Shown here: in pieces, positions 9,670 through 22,968 of the stretch
How the letters are laid out: every line of letters begins with the position of its first letter
How positions within the stretch are numbered: the stretch's first letter is position 1
Assembly (NCBI GenBank): GCA_022495995.1
Contig: JAFEMH010003609.1
Location: 62,001 to 126,000, forward strand
DNA: 64,000 nucleotides
Direction: 5' to 3'
Source of the DNA: Adenophora triphylla var. japonica
Lineage: Eukaryota; Streptophyta; Magnoliopsida; Asterales; Campanulaceae
Made by a program: the position numbers and the translations under genes
Notes under the pieces: model-generated
The model's input: the letters and a program-made list of their open reading frames with translations, nothing else
What the model was told of the DNA's origin: nothing
Database searches by the model: none

Positions 9670-12533
9670 ATGGTGTCAGACGAACACACAGCGAGTAGGT
9701 CAACCGAAAATGATGGTCGACCACCTTCCCCTGAACAAGGCAACCAGGAAAACCCCAAGCCTCCCTCACTTCAACCTAGGAACCCGAATTAGAGGGTTAC
9801 CGGGTCACATGGTGTTGTGGATGACACTGGACTTCCAGACGCCAGAAGAAGAGGAGAGAAAAGGCCTGCTCAGGATCAGCGTCAGCGACGACCCCCAGCC
9901 GGAAGGAGACCTGAAGGAGCTACTGAAAGACATGTGGGAGGCCCGTCCAATCCCATTCTCGACAAAATCGCCTTTCTCGTCGAAAGGGAGAATGCCCTTC
10001 ACGAACTGTTACAATTCCAGAACGAGTTGATCCGAATGGCCGAGGACCGACTCAAGCCAGCGTCCCATAATACGGTCTCATCTGGAAGGCAAAGGAACGA
10101 GAGAGGGGCTGATGGTCGTCGTGAAGAAATTGCAGCTGGGAATGATCGTCTAGTGCCGCAGCAGGACCTCAGAGAGCATCTTAATCGTCGTCGTAGTGAA
10201 GGACACTCATCTCAATGACGACGAGAGGAGGCGGACAGAGAGCTTCAGAGGTCTCCTCCTGCAGATGACAATCTCGGACAAAATGGGAACCAGGTTAATA
10301 GAGGTCATCAATTGACCCCATCCATGCATAATGAACGAGCTCCGAGTTACCAGGAAAGGACCCGTACTCCCTCTCATCCTCGCAGACGGGAGAAATCCAG
10401 TCTTGCTGCACCATCCCCTCCTAGAGGTAACAGAAGAGAGAGAATGGTTTCTCGACGACCTGCAGTCTCTGAAAGGCAACGGTCGAACACTGTCTCCCGA
10501 GGACCTCGTCGAGATAGGGCTCCTTCCCCCAATCGAGCAGGAGATGTTGACATGCGGGAGTTCCTCAGGCTCAAGCGTCAGGTTGAGGAATTGATGGCAA
10601 AAAGAACAACGCCGATAGTGATGATCGGGAGGATGATGTTGGCACATTGAAACCTTTGGCACCATGGATGCTCGCACTAGGACCACCAGAGCCAGGATTC
10701 AAATTACCTGACTTGAAAAAATATGACGGCTCAACGAGTGCTTTGGATCATATGCAGCACCTTGAGGCTCAAATGTGTCTGGTGTCTAGGTATTCGAGGC
10801 AAGACGATGTGATGTGTAAAGCTCTAACGAGCACGTTGACTGAAGCAGCTCTAAGGTGGTTCAGAAGCCTTCCAAAGGGAAGCATTGATTCTTGGAAACA
10901 AATGCGTAAGAAATTTTTGGGTAGGTTTGCGACTGCTGGAGATCGTCGCAAGACAGTGAATGACCTCAGTAATATCACCCAAGGAGCGAATGAGAGCTCG
11001 ATGAACTATTTCAAAAGATTCAAGAAATTGGTCGACCAGATCGACAAAGATTTGACTGATCGTGAGATTATCAACTGTTTCAGGCATGGGATCGTATCTT
11101 CTACCTTGGACTATGAACTTCAAGTCCACCCAGGTAAGTCTAGAAAGGACCTCTACGCTAAGGCCTATGCAGTGGCCGAAACTGAAGAGAGGAAGTTACA
11201 ATGAGATGGGAAGGCCGTCGTCAATGGCGAGACGGCGAAATCTAAAAAAGACAAGGCTGGAGATAACGGAAAGAACAAGTCGAAAAAAGCTGAGAAGGTA
11301 CCTGAGTTGTACACTCCATTGACTGTAACCCGTGCAGAAATTTTGAGCAACGTAGATTTTGGGCCAGCACCCAAGATGAACCCCAATGCAAAGGGGAAGA
11401 AAAACATGAGAAAGTACTATGAATATCACCGAGACAGGGGGCACGACACAGAGGGATGTTTTAGTTTGAAAAATATAATTCAACGGTGGATAGACGATGG
11501 TCGCCTCGACCAATATGTGAAGAGGGATCGTCCAGCAGCCAACAATCGAACCGCTAACAACGACCCTCCAGAGAGGCAGCCGAGATTGGTCCTAGTTATT
11601 TCTGAAGAAGCTAGCAAGAACCAGATCAAAAGTGCTATCTACCATTTGAAGAAAGCCCCCCATGTCCCCCCAAAAGCAGATGTTCCAAATGATGTTATCA
11701 GTTTTTACCCGTATAAGTTGTCAACCAACCCACTGGCCCGTCAACAAACTTTGATCGTCCCCGGTTTCATCGACAACTATGAATCAAGAAGGATACTCAT
11801 TGATACTGGGGCAACAAAAGATATTTTGTTCTACAGCTTCTACCAAAAAATGGGTCTACCTGATAGTCGCCTAAGTCCCTACTTAGGCCGTCTTGAGGGA
11901 TTCACCAACCATCGAGTAGACGCCAAGGGACAAATTGACTTGCCCGTCGATATTGGGGACCATCCGTTGAGAACCATCCAAACTGTGACTTTCATTGTAA
12001 TTGATGTTATAAGTGATTATCATGCAATACTTGGCCAACCAGGACAGGCCGCTCTAGGGATCGTCGCATCCGTCCCTCACCAGAGAATTAAATTCCCAAC
12101 ACGCTCAGGAGTAGGATGTGTATTGGGGACGGCCCCAGAATTCCTCGAGCATGTGTTGAAGACGAAACGGACCATTGAAATCGACGACCCTGAGCACATT
12201 GTGAAATTTTCAAAGTCAATTAAGCAAACCACGACCTCCTGCTCCAACGTTTCAACGATCAAGTGTATGGACGAGCCTGAGAGCTTTGTTGACGAGATAT
12301 TCCTGGATGACCAAACGACAGCTACACAGCTTTTGGTCAACCAGGACTCGGGGGCAGAACTAGAAAAGCTGATTGACGATGAAGTGCCTGATCTCACCCC
12401 AAAAGCTAAGAAAAAGATCAAGGAGGTTGTAATTGAATCTATGGATTTTCGTGACGATGCACCCGAGCTCAAACCTGCCGACGAGCTAATTGAATTGGAC
12501 ATCCACCCAAATTACCCAAATCACCCAAATTGA
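9670..12533 (+). pseudogene. Tat gag-protease polyprotein, broken
   Basis: Gag forms the virus-like particle, and the aspartic protease cuts the polyprotein. ATG 9670 (MVSDEHTASRSTENDG) is the likely start. The frame is cut by TAG 9790 and TGA 10216, shifts near 10600 in an A-run, and is cut again by TGA 11202. The capsid-type gag domain lies in 10647-11204 (DLKKYDGSTSALDHM, then WKQMRKKFLGRF). The knuckle region reads KYYEYHRDRGHDTEGC, so the usual first Cys appears replaced by Tyr. The protease active site is LIDTGATKDIL near 11800. The frame ends at ELDIHPNYPNHPN, just where the connection to reverse transcriptase would begin. Breaks by stops and one frameshift show it is inactive. Confidence 0.85.
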
Positions 12534-12762
12534 ATGGTACAAGGATTGGAATTTTGGGCCATTCAACGGATTGCTAGAGAAGATAATGAGCATGCTGATC
12601 TGCTCTCAAAGCCGGCCGCCGATCACCGCTCGAAGACGAGCACGCCACCACTTGCCCTACCTCGAGCAACTCGCTGATGAGAGAGTAAAGATAATGTGTG
12701 TTAGGGATGGCCCCGTGACAATGCTAGATTGATAAGATGAAGGCATTCATTGAAAATGATGA
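12534..12762 (+). pseudogene. Deletion scar with RNase H C-terminal remnant
   Basis: Translation of 12567-12611 gives RIAREDNEHADLLSK, the end of the plant gypsy RNase H domain, where the HADxLSK/A motif is conserved. Reverse transcriptase and the rest of RNase H are absent between the protease frame and this point, so a deletion of well over 1 kb is inferred. The stretch runs to the TSD (12758-12762) of the inserted solo LTR and resumes at 24045. Confidence 0.65.
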
Positions 12763-13106
12763 TGCGAGGACCCCGACCCGAACCTACACGTGTTCCGAGC
12801 CGGAGCGTCCTCAAACTACCCCAAATTTCCTTAACTTTTAAAACTTTGATTTAACTTTCAAATATAAACATAATTGTCATAACCATTTCAACTAACTCTA
12901 CACCTTTCCACAATGGAGAAAGAGTTGACCAACTTTGAAAATAAAAAACTGTTTTAGTTACAAAAAGACATCGGTTATAACATAAAATTAAGGTTTATAA
13001 ATACAACTCCATAAATGAATTATATCCAAAAATACTTTCTATGCCAACCTATTCATACCCCGAAAATTCTCAAAATCACTTCCAAACTCCTCACCGCCCT
13101 TACTTG

Positions 13107-15797
13107 TGTGAGGACCCCGACCCGGAACCTACACGTGTCCCGAGCTGGAGCGTCCTCAAACTAACCCAAAACTCCTAATACTTTAAAAACTTTGATTTAA
13201 CTTCCAACATAAACACAACCATTTCAAAATAATTCTACTCCTTCCACATTGAATGAAAAGTTGACCAACCATGAAAATAATAAACTGTTTTAGTTACAAA
13301 AGGTATCGAATATAATATGGAATTTAAAGTTTATGAATACAACCTTTTAAAGGAATTATGCTAACCAACCCTTTTTACCCAATCTAAACATAACCCGACA
13401 ATTCCCAAAATACCACTTCTAACTCCTTTCCGCTCTTACTCTCGGTCCAATTGTCTCGGAATCTAAAACAAGAAAGGGAGAGGGGTGAGAATAAATCTCA
13501 ATGAGCTATTATGAATGCAAAGAAGATGCCATACAAGATGCAACACGTAGCATGGTAACACTTAACACATTATGAAAGCGGTAAACACCTTACGTTACCT
13601 CATTTTACCTTTTCCCGTCTGAACAATAAGTCGTACAACGTGGGAGTAAAACTCCACTCTTTCGTGAATTGCCTCCAAAGACATTCACCTCTTATAGGAC
13701 TCATACCCCCACCATCCATATAAGAAAGGATACCTATATTAGAATATCCCAAAAATAATATCGTCCCTCCTTACAACTATCGCAATAGATCTGTAAAGCT
13801 TTTTGGGTCAATACAGGCGTTACAGCCCCACCCCGTGGCCACAGAGTGGGGAAGGGTCACCGATATGATGTACCTTCAATCACTTATAGAACAAATCCAT
13901 AATTGATTGGCATCCATCATACCCACCCGAACATAAACACGCTCAAGCACATGATAGATACTTGAGATAAATCCACAAACCGGGATAGTAATATAACAAC
14001 ATGGTAATGTATACTCATGCCAATCAATGCCATAATGCAACATTTAAGTAATACACTATGCATAGCATCATCAACAAATATGAATGATAACAAATAAATT
14101 CACAAATGGAATAACCACACAACTACATGGTAAACATATCCACACATTGGGATAACATAACAACTTGTCAAATATTCCACACTTGGGGAGCCACATAACA
14201 CTTGCCAAATAATCCACAAAGGGGATAAACAATATAGTCACATGGTAAAATAGAATATCTGGAAATGATCATTGCATATTTAGTTTATAAAACCAATTCC
14301 ATTTGAGAGATCACCTAAAAATACTCAATTTGGACTCTTGAACCATCCAATTTCGAGTCCGTATGAATTAACTATGATTTATTCAATTCCCACTCAACTT
14401 CTAACGTACAATACTACCTGCTGTAACCAAATCAGATTTTTGGGACATAAGGATAACTTCTTTAGCTATGAAACCATCATATTCAGAAAGTACTCAGAAA
14501 AACACCCAATTTAGACCCAAGAACCATCCAATTCCGATTTAATATGATTAAGTTATGACCATCACAAGATTGCTAAACGAATTCTGGTTCAAAATTGAAG
14601 TTAGGATTTCTGGGATCTTGGGCGACTGCCCAAACCTCTTGGGCGACCGCCCAAGAGGGTTTTCAAGGAAATGAGAGTTTCGCCAAGACATGGGCGGCCG
14701 CTCAGCCCCTTGGCGACCGCCCAAGCCTCCCGCCACCCCAAACTTAGGTTTTTAACCCCTTTAACCCTAGTTCTTCCTTCCCTCTACCATTGATTATTCA
14801 AGAACACCCAAGAACACCTTCATTTCACCAAATCCCAAACAAACATGTAAACTCCAAAACCAAGTAACCCTAGATTATTTATCACTACTATTTCTACCCA
14901 TTTCAACCCTTTTAACTCATCTTCATTGAACCCTAACTTCAACAATTTCAAATTCCATCCATTTATTACATCCTAGATCATCTTCCAAGAACATTAACCT
15001 CTTTCTATATCATTAACCAAGCACTCAACTCTTTAAAGTTCCCAACCATTTCATTATCTCATTTCAAGCTAAATCTCCTAATTTAACTCCACCCATTTCA
15101 TACATCAATTCTTCAACCTTCAAGAAGGTTTCTAAAGCATTAACAACCATTACAATAACAATCACAACATCAAATCATTGATGAGCATACAAAGAAAGGA
15201 AGTCACAATAACTCACCTTGGGATTTGCAATGGGAGGTTGATCTTTCTAGCTAGATGAATTTCCCAAGATGATCCAACTTCAAAACTATCCTTAGACTTG
15301 AAAATGGTGGAAGAATGCCTTGGATTCAAGCTTGGGAGGAGGGCTTCAATGGAGGTTCTCTAACTTTCTAGGATGAAGAAGGAAGAATGAAGGAGAAGGA
15401 AGGAATGTAAGGAGGATAATGGAGAGGGGGGGGACCGCCAAGGAGGGAGCAAGAGGAGGGACACTTGGCTTTAGGAGGAAGTATGACAATTTGGCCCCCC
15501 TCCCACAAAAATTAAACTAAGGCTTCCCTTTTTAAAATTTAAAACTAACCTTTACTCAAATAATTCATCCTACCCATTTACCTTCTTGTACTATTTATCA
15601 TTTTTCCATTTTTATTATTTCCCCAAATTTCTTTATTTAATATCCAATAAATTCTCAAAAGATTCTAATCTTACTACTCACCCAATTTATCTTAATTTAA
15701 GAATTTAAAGACATGATTGAACACATAAAGCTAACATAAATATTAAAAGCATATAATATAATAATCAAAATTTGTGCCTAGGGTTGGGGTCGTTACA
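13107..15797 (-). repeat. Tekay-like element 3' LTR (left in window)
   Basis: 2691 bp from TGTGAGGACCCCGACC to GGGTCGTTACA. Nearly identical to 19135-21835, with a handful of substitutions and small indels, for example around 13620, 13670, 13730 and 13815. It contains the palindrome cluster at 14617-14733. Confidence 0.9.
14617..14733. repeat. GC-rich palindrome cluster in LTR
   Basis: Four related blocks occur: TTGGGCGACTGCCCAA, TTGGGCGACCGCCCAA, TGGGCGGCCGCTCA and TTGGCGACCGCCCAA. They stand out in otherwise AT-rich sequence. Each can fold on itself as a short perfect or near-perfect hairpin. The equivalent cluster in the other LTR is at 20650-20762. Confidence 0.8.
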
Positions 15798-18700
15798 CTC
15801 ACTCCTTAAGGAAAATTCGTCCCGAATTTGACTGCCGCTACCCTAATGATCAAATAGCGAAGGCTACCTTTCACACATTCTAACTCAATATTTTCAATTA
15901 GACTTCTCAAAGGCATGATTCTACTATACATTTTCACAACTTAAATACTCTAAGACTTCAATTCCCAATTAGTCTCATCAATGCTATGATTCTTTCCAAG
16001 ATTCTAATTCCATTAATAATGTGATATAACAACTTGATACTCCGAGAATACCATACCATTATTGCTAACCCGAATTTTCACGACCTCAAAGAAAGTATAT
16101 TAAATGAAAAGTGTTACACCTTATGTTACCCAATACATTACGATATTACATTTAAAACTTCAATTACTCTATAAGCCGCTTCCAAGTCAGTCTATAAGCA
16201 AAATCACCAACCCTTTCTAAAACTTCAAATGGATTAACAAAACTTTGGCGCCAATCTACCTTAGGCCTTGCTTCTCTAATCTCAACCCAACAAATTAGAG
16301 ATCGATATTTTCTTCCCTAACAACGCCTCATACGGTTTTATCTTAATGTTAGCATGATAACTACCATTATACTCACTCAACCACTGGTAACCATACGTAC
16401 TATCGACTACTAACATCCATTGTTCATGCCCGTAGCATATCCTCAATAATAATTAATGATTCCACAATTTTTCACAAAGTTAAACTCAATAGCATTCCTA
16501 CATTCCAAGAGGATCTACCCAATGATGTCTATCCAATCCCTCTAATACTATGGGGTTTATACAACCAAACTATCTCCTAACATATATGAGGACTTTATCA
16601 ATAAATATCTCATGATATAAACATTAAATAACTGCCCATGAAATAATAAATATGAACATGCTAATAAGATCATGATTTCTATAAACGGGACACTGGTCGA
16701 CTATATAACACAATTCAATGTTCCACTTATTTTCAGGTCTAGAGACGCATCAATATTCAAATCGATGGTCAGCCGCCCTCAACGGAGCCGATCCAACTCC
16801 AAAACAAAACCGAGTCTATTGTGACCGACACAATAATAACCCCACATTTATCAAATCATTTCTTGGACCAACACTTGAATACAGTTAATCATTATAGGGA
16901 AACTAGATTGCCCTTTTTACTTGCTTCTGTACGAACTATAACTTTAAAGTAACATGTCTTTCGAAAATTTACAACATTTTTCAGAATTTCAAATGATAAC
17001 ATAAGAAGAGATCCAAAGAGACCCGAATGGTTTACTTCTTTAAAACCGGCCCATACCAGTTTTAATTAACTAAATCACTCAGAAATTTCAAAGGATTGAT
17101 AAGCTAACAAAAATAACTCGAGTGATTTAATTATCTACAACCGTCCCATACCGGTAGATAGTCAAATTACTTCACAGTATTTTAATTTACACAAAAACGA
17201 TTTACTGACCTTATTAAATCATACTATCCCCGAAGGGCACAAATACTCACACAGATGTCCGATATAAAATCCCAAGTTCTAAAACACATTTAAAACAAAT
17301 TTTTTTTTTTTTTTTTAACATGATTTTCTTGTTCGACCTCTATTTATAGTATAGCCACCACTCATAATATTTATACTTAGTTAAATCCTTTATAAGAAAA
17401 CAAAATCTTGCAATACTAATACTATCCCGATAAATAACACTAAAACAATCATTAAGATTATAAACTAGGTAAATCATCCTCAAATTGCGATTACACCTCA
17501 ATAGTACCTGTAACTCAACTTACCTCTCGATAACCATCAACAACTCAAAATTCACATAACGCCCATACCTACCAAACATCACACTAATTTCTCATATGAG
17601 TCACGCAACTAAGTCGGTCTATAGGGTATAATCATCCTAAAGTATCCCGTCTTCCAATAAGATTTATCCTCATTTTATTTCCTCAACTAATGATAATCAT
17701 CTCTCAAAACAAACCATATGCATTTTTCACCAATTCCTGAAGTTGATCCTTTAAGTCACCAATAACTGTATCTATTATACTTCTTTGCATTTTCCCTATT
17801 TACCGCTCCATCACTAATACACAATCCACAAATCAAAACGGTCATACTATATATAAATGTTATCTTAAGTACATCCTTTAAGCAAATTTTCACCGTAATT
17901 GTAACACTCCGAAAATTTAACTAATAACCATTGAGTATCCTACTAGTTTCTAAAATCAGTCATACAAATCATCAACAAGTGATAACGAATACTTATTCTT
18001 CACAGTTACCTATTTAAGATCTCTATAACCCTTTGATTAACCACCAAGTATCATCTTTTCTGATTACAGTAACAATTTATCCTTACTGAGAATCGCTAAG
18101 CTAGTTATCTTCTTTATCAATTAATTTCTTAAGTTGAATCATCGATTCCATCATCCAAATTTGTATACTCTATCTAGGGATCCGAATACCGAAATAGTGA
18201 CTTATCTCCATTCAGCCTTCAATACCCCGGTATGATACCCGATGAAAACCAATTTTGGAAACTCACTTGAAAACACCACTTAGTCAACTTATAGGGTGAT
18301 ATTACTTACAAAAATATCTCGATTTCCTATTTAATTTAGTAGCAAGAATTCAATCAATCTCTCCTTAGAGAATACTTATAGCACCTAAGGCAAAGATATA
18401 TTAGTTCCATAAGATCTCTTACTCGCGATAATTTATAACTCATATAATCTCACTTAGACTATCACTTTCAATACTAGTCTTCATATATCTAGTCTCCCCA
18501 CGAGACACCAACGCAAAATTACTCACACAAGTACACAACCATAAATCTCTCTTAATTAGGCCATACTTTAGACAATTACGCGTATGTGACATAATATCAA
18601 TTAATAATTTACCCGACTCAATTACACACGTAGGTAATCAAACGTAGATAAGGAGACTCGCTTCATGAGACAGCCTCCTCAAACCAACAACTATTCAAAT

Positions 18701-19134
18701 AATTCAGGTTAACATAACAATGATTCACGGATAGGTACTCGACCAAATCCACCGGTAATACATGCCCACTTAATCACAATTACCAAGATAATTAAGGATG
18801 ATTCGAGGTACGACCCCATCGGAGTAGAACCTCCAACACATAAGGCAACTCTTAGGCCAATTATGCAAATAAAAGATGAAATGTAATGCCACAAGAGAAC
18901 GAATGAACGAAGATTTATGAAAGTATGAATCCTAACTCCTGAGACAGGTAAAATACCTCAAATGATGGTGGGGAAATCTATCTTTCCAAAACTCACCTTT
19001 CCTTGATTCCTTGGTTGGTCAATATCATTTTCTGTCTTTGAACAAATTCCTGCATTAAGCTCTCGACGTCAGTTATCACACACTCTCACTCAGCTAGACT
19101 CTACCCGAGAACTCTAACCGAGCTCGATACCAAC
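15798..19134 (-). pseudogene. Degenerate internal domain of the Tekay-like element with integrase remnant
   Basis: No long frame survives. On the minus strand around 16460-16180, spaced motifs of a chromovirus integrase can still be read across stops: IEDMLRA, then WLSEYNGSYHANIKIKPYEALLGKK, then a tail resembling EVLERVGDFAYRLTWKRLIE with interruptions. Near the primer-binding site a short MQEFVQRQ-like peptide may be the gag start. The 3.3-kb length is well below the roughly 5-6 kb of an intact gag-pol, so large deletions are also present. Confidence 0.65.
19118..19132 (-). promoter_or_regulatory. Primer-binding site of the Tekay-like element
   Basis: On the minus strand the sequence TGGTATCGAGCTCGG begins 2 bases after the LTR. 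It matches the TGGTATC start complementary to initiator methionine tRNA, with the following bases altered. Confidence 0.65.
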
Positions 19135-21835
19135 CGTGAGGACCCCGACCCGGAACCTACACGTGTCCCGAGCCGGGAGCGTCCTCAAACTAACCCAAAA
19201 CTCCTAATACTTTTAAAAACTTTGATTTAACTTCCAACATAAACACAACCATTTCAAAATAATTCTACTCCTTCCACATTGAATGAAAAGTTGACCAACC
19301 ATGAAAATAATAAACTGTTTTAGTTACAAAAGGTATCGAATATAATATGGAATTTAAAGTTTATGAATACAACCTTTTAAAGGAATTATGCTAACCAACC
19401 CTTTTACCCAATCTAAACATAACCCGACAATTCCCAAAATACCACTTCTAACTCCTTTCCGCTCTTACTCGGTCGGTCCACCTCGTCTCGGAATCTAAAA
19501 CAAGAAAGGGAGAGGGGTGAGAATAAATCTCAATGAGCTATTATGAATGCAAAGAAGATGCCATACAAGATGCAACACGTAGCATGGTAACACTTAACAC
19601 ATTATGAAAGCGGTAAACACCTTTACGTTACCTCATTTTACCTTTTCCCGTCCGAACAATAAGTCGTACAACGTGGGAGTAAAACTCCACTCTTTGGTGA
19701 ATTGCCTCCAAAGACATTCACCTCTTATAGGACTCATACCCTGCACCATCCATATAAGAAAGGATACCTATATTAGAATATCCCAAAAATAATATCGTCC
19801 CTCCTTACAACTATCGCAACAGATCTGTAAAGCTTTTGGGTCAATACAAGCCAGCATGCCCCACCCCGTGGCCACAGAGTGGGGAAGGGTCACCGATATG
19901 ATGTACCTTCAATCACTTATAGAACAAATCCATAATTGATTGGCATCCATCATACCCACCCGAACATAAACACGCTCAAGCACATGATAGATACTTGAGA
20001 TAAATCCACAAACCGGGATAGTAATATAACAACATGGTAATGTATACTCATGCCAATCAATGCCATAATGCAACATTTAAGTAATACACTATGCATAGCA
20101 TCATCAACAAATATGAATGATAACAAATAAATTCACAAATGGAATAACCACACAACTACATGGTAAACATATCCATACATTGGGATAACATAACAACTTG
20201 TCAAATATTCCACACTTGGGGAGCCACATAACACTTGCCAAATAATCCACAAAGGGGATAAACAATATAGTCACATGGTAAAATAGAATATCTGGAAATG
20301 ATCATTGCATATTTAGTTTATAAAACCAATTCCATTTGAGAGATCACCTAAAAATACTCAATTTGGACTCTTGAACCATCCAATTTCGAGTCCGTATGAA
20401 TTAACTATGATTTATTCAATTCCCACTCAACTTCTAACGTACAATACTACCTGCTGTAACCAAATCAGATTTTTGGGACATAAGGATAACTTATTTAGCT
20501 ATGAAACCATCATATTCAGAAAGTACTCAGAAAAACACCCAATTTAGACCCAAGAACCATCCAATTCCGATTTAATATGATTAAGTTATGACCATCACAA
20601 GATTGCTAAACGAATTCTGGTTCAGAATTGAAGTTAGGATTTCTGGGGTCTTGGGCGACCGCCCAAACCTCTTGGGCGACCGCCCAAGAGGGTTTTCAAG
20701 GAAATGAGAGTTTCGCCAAAGCATGGGCGGCCGCTCAGCCCCCTTGGGCGACCGCCCAAGCCTCCTGCCAGCCCAAACTTAGGTTTTTAACCCCTTTAAC
20801 CCTAGTTCTTCCTTCCCTCTACCATTGATTATTCAAGAACACCCAAGAACACCTTCATTTCACCAAATCCCAAACAAACATGTAAACTCCAAAACCAAGT
20901 AACCCTAGATTATTTATCACTACTATTTCTACCCATTTCAACCCTTTTAACTCATCTTCATTGAACCCTAACTTCAACAATTTCAAATTCCATCCATTTA
21001 TTACATCCTAGATCATCTTCCAAGAACATTAACCTCTTTCTATATCATTAACCAAGCACTCAACTCTTTAAAGTTCCCAACCATTTCATTATCTCATTTC
21101 AAGCTAAATCTCCTAATTTAACTCCACCCATTTCATACATCAATTCTTCAACCTTCAAGAAGGTTTCTAAAGCATTAACAACCATTACAATAACAATCAC
21201 AACATCAAATCATTGATGAGCATACAAAGAAAGGAAGTCACAATAACTCACCTTGGGATTTGCAATGGGAGGTTGATCTTTCTAGCTAGATGAATTTCCC
21301 AAGATGATCCAACTTCAAAACTATCCTTAGACTTGAAAATGGTGGAAGAATGCCTTGGATTCAAGCTTGGGAGGAGGGCTTCAATGGAGGTTCTCTAACT
21401 TTCTCTAGGATGAAGAAGGAAGAATGAAGGAGAAGGAAGGAATGTAAGGAGGATAATGGAGAGGGGGGGGGACCGGCCAAGGAGGGAGCAAGAGGAGGGA
21501 CACTTGGCTTTAGGAGGAAGTATGACAATTTGGCCCCCCTCCCACAAAATTAAACTAAGGCTTCCCTTTTTAAAATTTAAAACTAACCTTTACTCAAATA
21601 ATTCATCCTACCCATTTACCTTCTTGTACTATTTATCATTTTTCCATTTTTATTATTTCCCCAAATTTCTTTATTTAATATCCAATAAATTCTCAAAAGA
21701 TTCTAATCTTACTACTCACCCAATTTATCTTAATTTAAGAATTTAAAGACATGATTGAACACATAAAGCTAACATAAATATTAAAAGCATATAATATAAT
21801 AATCAAAATTTGTGCCTAGGGTTGGGGTCATTACA
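19135..21835 (-). repeat. Tekay-like element 5' LTR (right in window)
   Basis: 2701 bp, nearly identical to 13107-15797. Its inner terminus reads CGTGAGG in place of TGTGAGG, so the usual terminal dinucleotide is mutated. The palindrome cluster is at 20650-20762. Confidence 0.9.
20650..20762. repeat. GC-rich palindrome cluster in LTR (second copy)
   Basis: Contains TTGGGCGACCGCCCAA three times and one TGGGCGGCCGCTCA variant. One block differs from the other LTR (GACC here, GACT at 14617). Confidence 0.8.
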
Positions 21836-22858
21836 ACTTGGCCGGTCCGCCTGTCTCGGAATCTAAAAACATTAAAGGGAGAGGGGTGAGAATAAATCTC
21901 AGCAAGCTATTATGAATGCAGCAATATGCCAGGTAAGATGCAACACATAACAAGGTACATCTCACATATTGGTAAAACAGTAAACACCTTCCGTTACCTT
22001 TGTTTACCTTTCCCGTCTGAATCATAAGTCGTATCACTGTGGGCATAATACTCCACTATTTCTGTGAATGCATATCCACCAGAACCAATATCATACAACC
22101 GAGACAGTTATGATTATAACTCATCTCCTGTGAACTGCTTAGGCATATTCACATCTTATAAGACCCGTTTTTCAGGGAACCAAATAAGATAGTAGCAACT
22201 CTGTAAGGCTTTCGGCTCAATACAGATGCTATAACCCCGCCTCGCGGCCGCAGAGGGGGAGAGGTCACAGGTATGATGGACCTTCAATCACTTAGAGAAC
22301 AAATCAATAATTGATTGAATTCCATTATACCCCCCAATCACATAAAATATAAACACGTTCAAGCACATAATAGATACTTGAACTATAATCCACAAAGGGG
22401 ATAAACAACATAGCAACATGGTAAAATATACTCATGTTCAACCAATATCATAGTGCAACATTTAATTAATACACTATGCATATAACCATCAATGAATATG
22501 AAATCAAGTAAGGTAACAAGGTGTCATTAACCAACCCTACATAATCAATATATCACAATGCATGGCCTCTAAGAAGGTCCAAGTTCAATTTACTAAGGAA
22601 AAGTCACATTTGATAAGTGGTCAAACAAGATTGTCAAACAATTCCTGAGCCGGATTTAAAGTGCTTCCTTAGTTCCAATTTAACCCATTTAAGGTGTCAT
22701 TAAGTGGCCCAAGTAATCTACTTTAATCTAGGTTAAAAGGATTAAATTCATATTCCGAAAAGGTTAGGTTCCACTACTTTAATTTGGTTAAGTCTCATGC
22801 CCGGAGTTTGCTAGTGAGAATTCAGCAGGAAAAGGAAACTGGACAACAATTCTGTCGA

Positions 22859-22968
22859 CATGGGCGACCGCCCAAAGGGGTATGGGCGACCGCCCAAGCA
22901 AGGGTAATATGACGGGCATTTTCTGTGGTCATGGGCGACCGCCCAGCTCCCATGGGCGACCGCCCATG
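22859..22968. repeat. GC-rich palindrome cluster in the solo LTR
   Basis: Four blocks of ATGGGCGACCGCCCA type in a diverged LTR family. The core is conserved with the inner element while the flanking sequence is not. Confidence 0.8.

Larger units (their letters stand above)
13107..21835 (-). mobile_element. Full-length Tekay-like (chromovirus) Ty3/gypsy element
   Basis: 8729 bp with perfect ACTTG duplications (13102-13106 and 21836-21840), 2.7-kb LTRs and a decayed internal domain. Orientation is minus. The primer-binding site lies next to the right LTR, and the internal region ends next to the left LTR with GACGAATTTTCCTTAAGG, the characteristic tail of Tekay/Del-type chromoviruses. The LTRs are nearly identical, so insertion is recent, yet no open pol frame remains. 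It inserted into a solo LTR of a related family in the same orientation. Confidence 0.88.

Noticed and set aside
20628..20828. Open frame with repeated WATAQ-like peptides
   Set aside because: It is a by-product of the GGGCGACCGCCCA palindromes in the Tekay-like LTR; the other LTR lacks the same frame.
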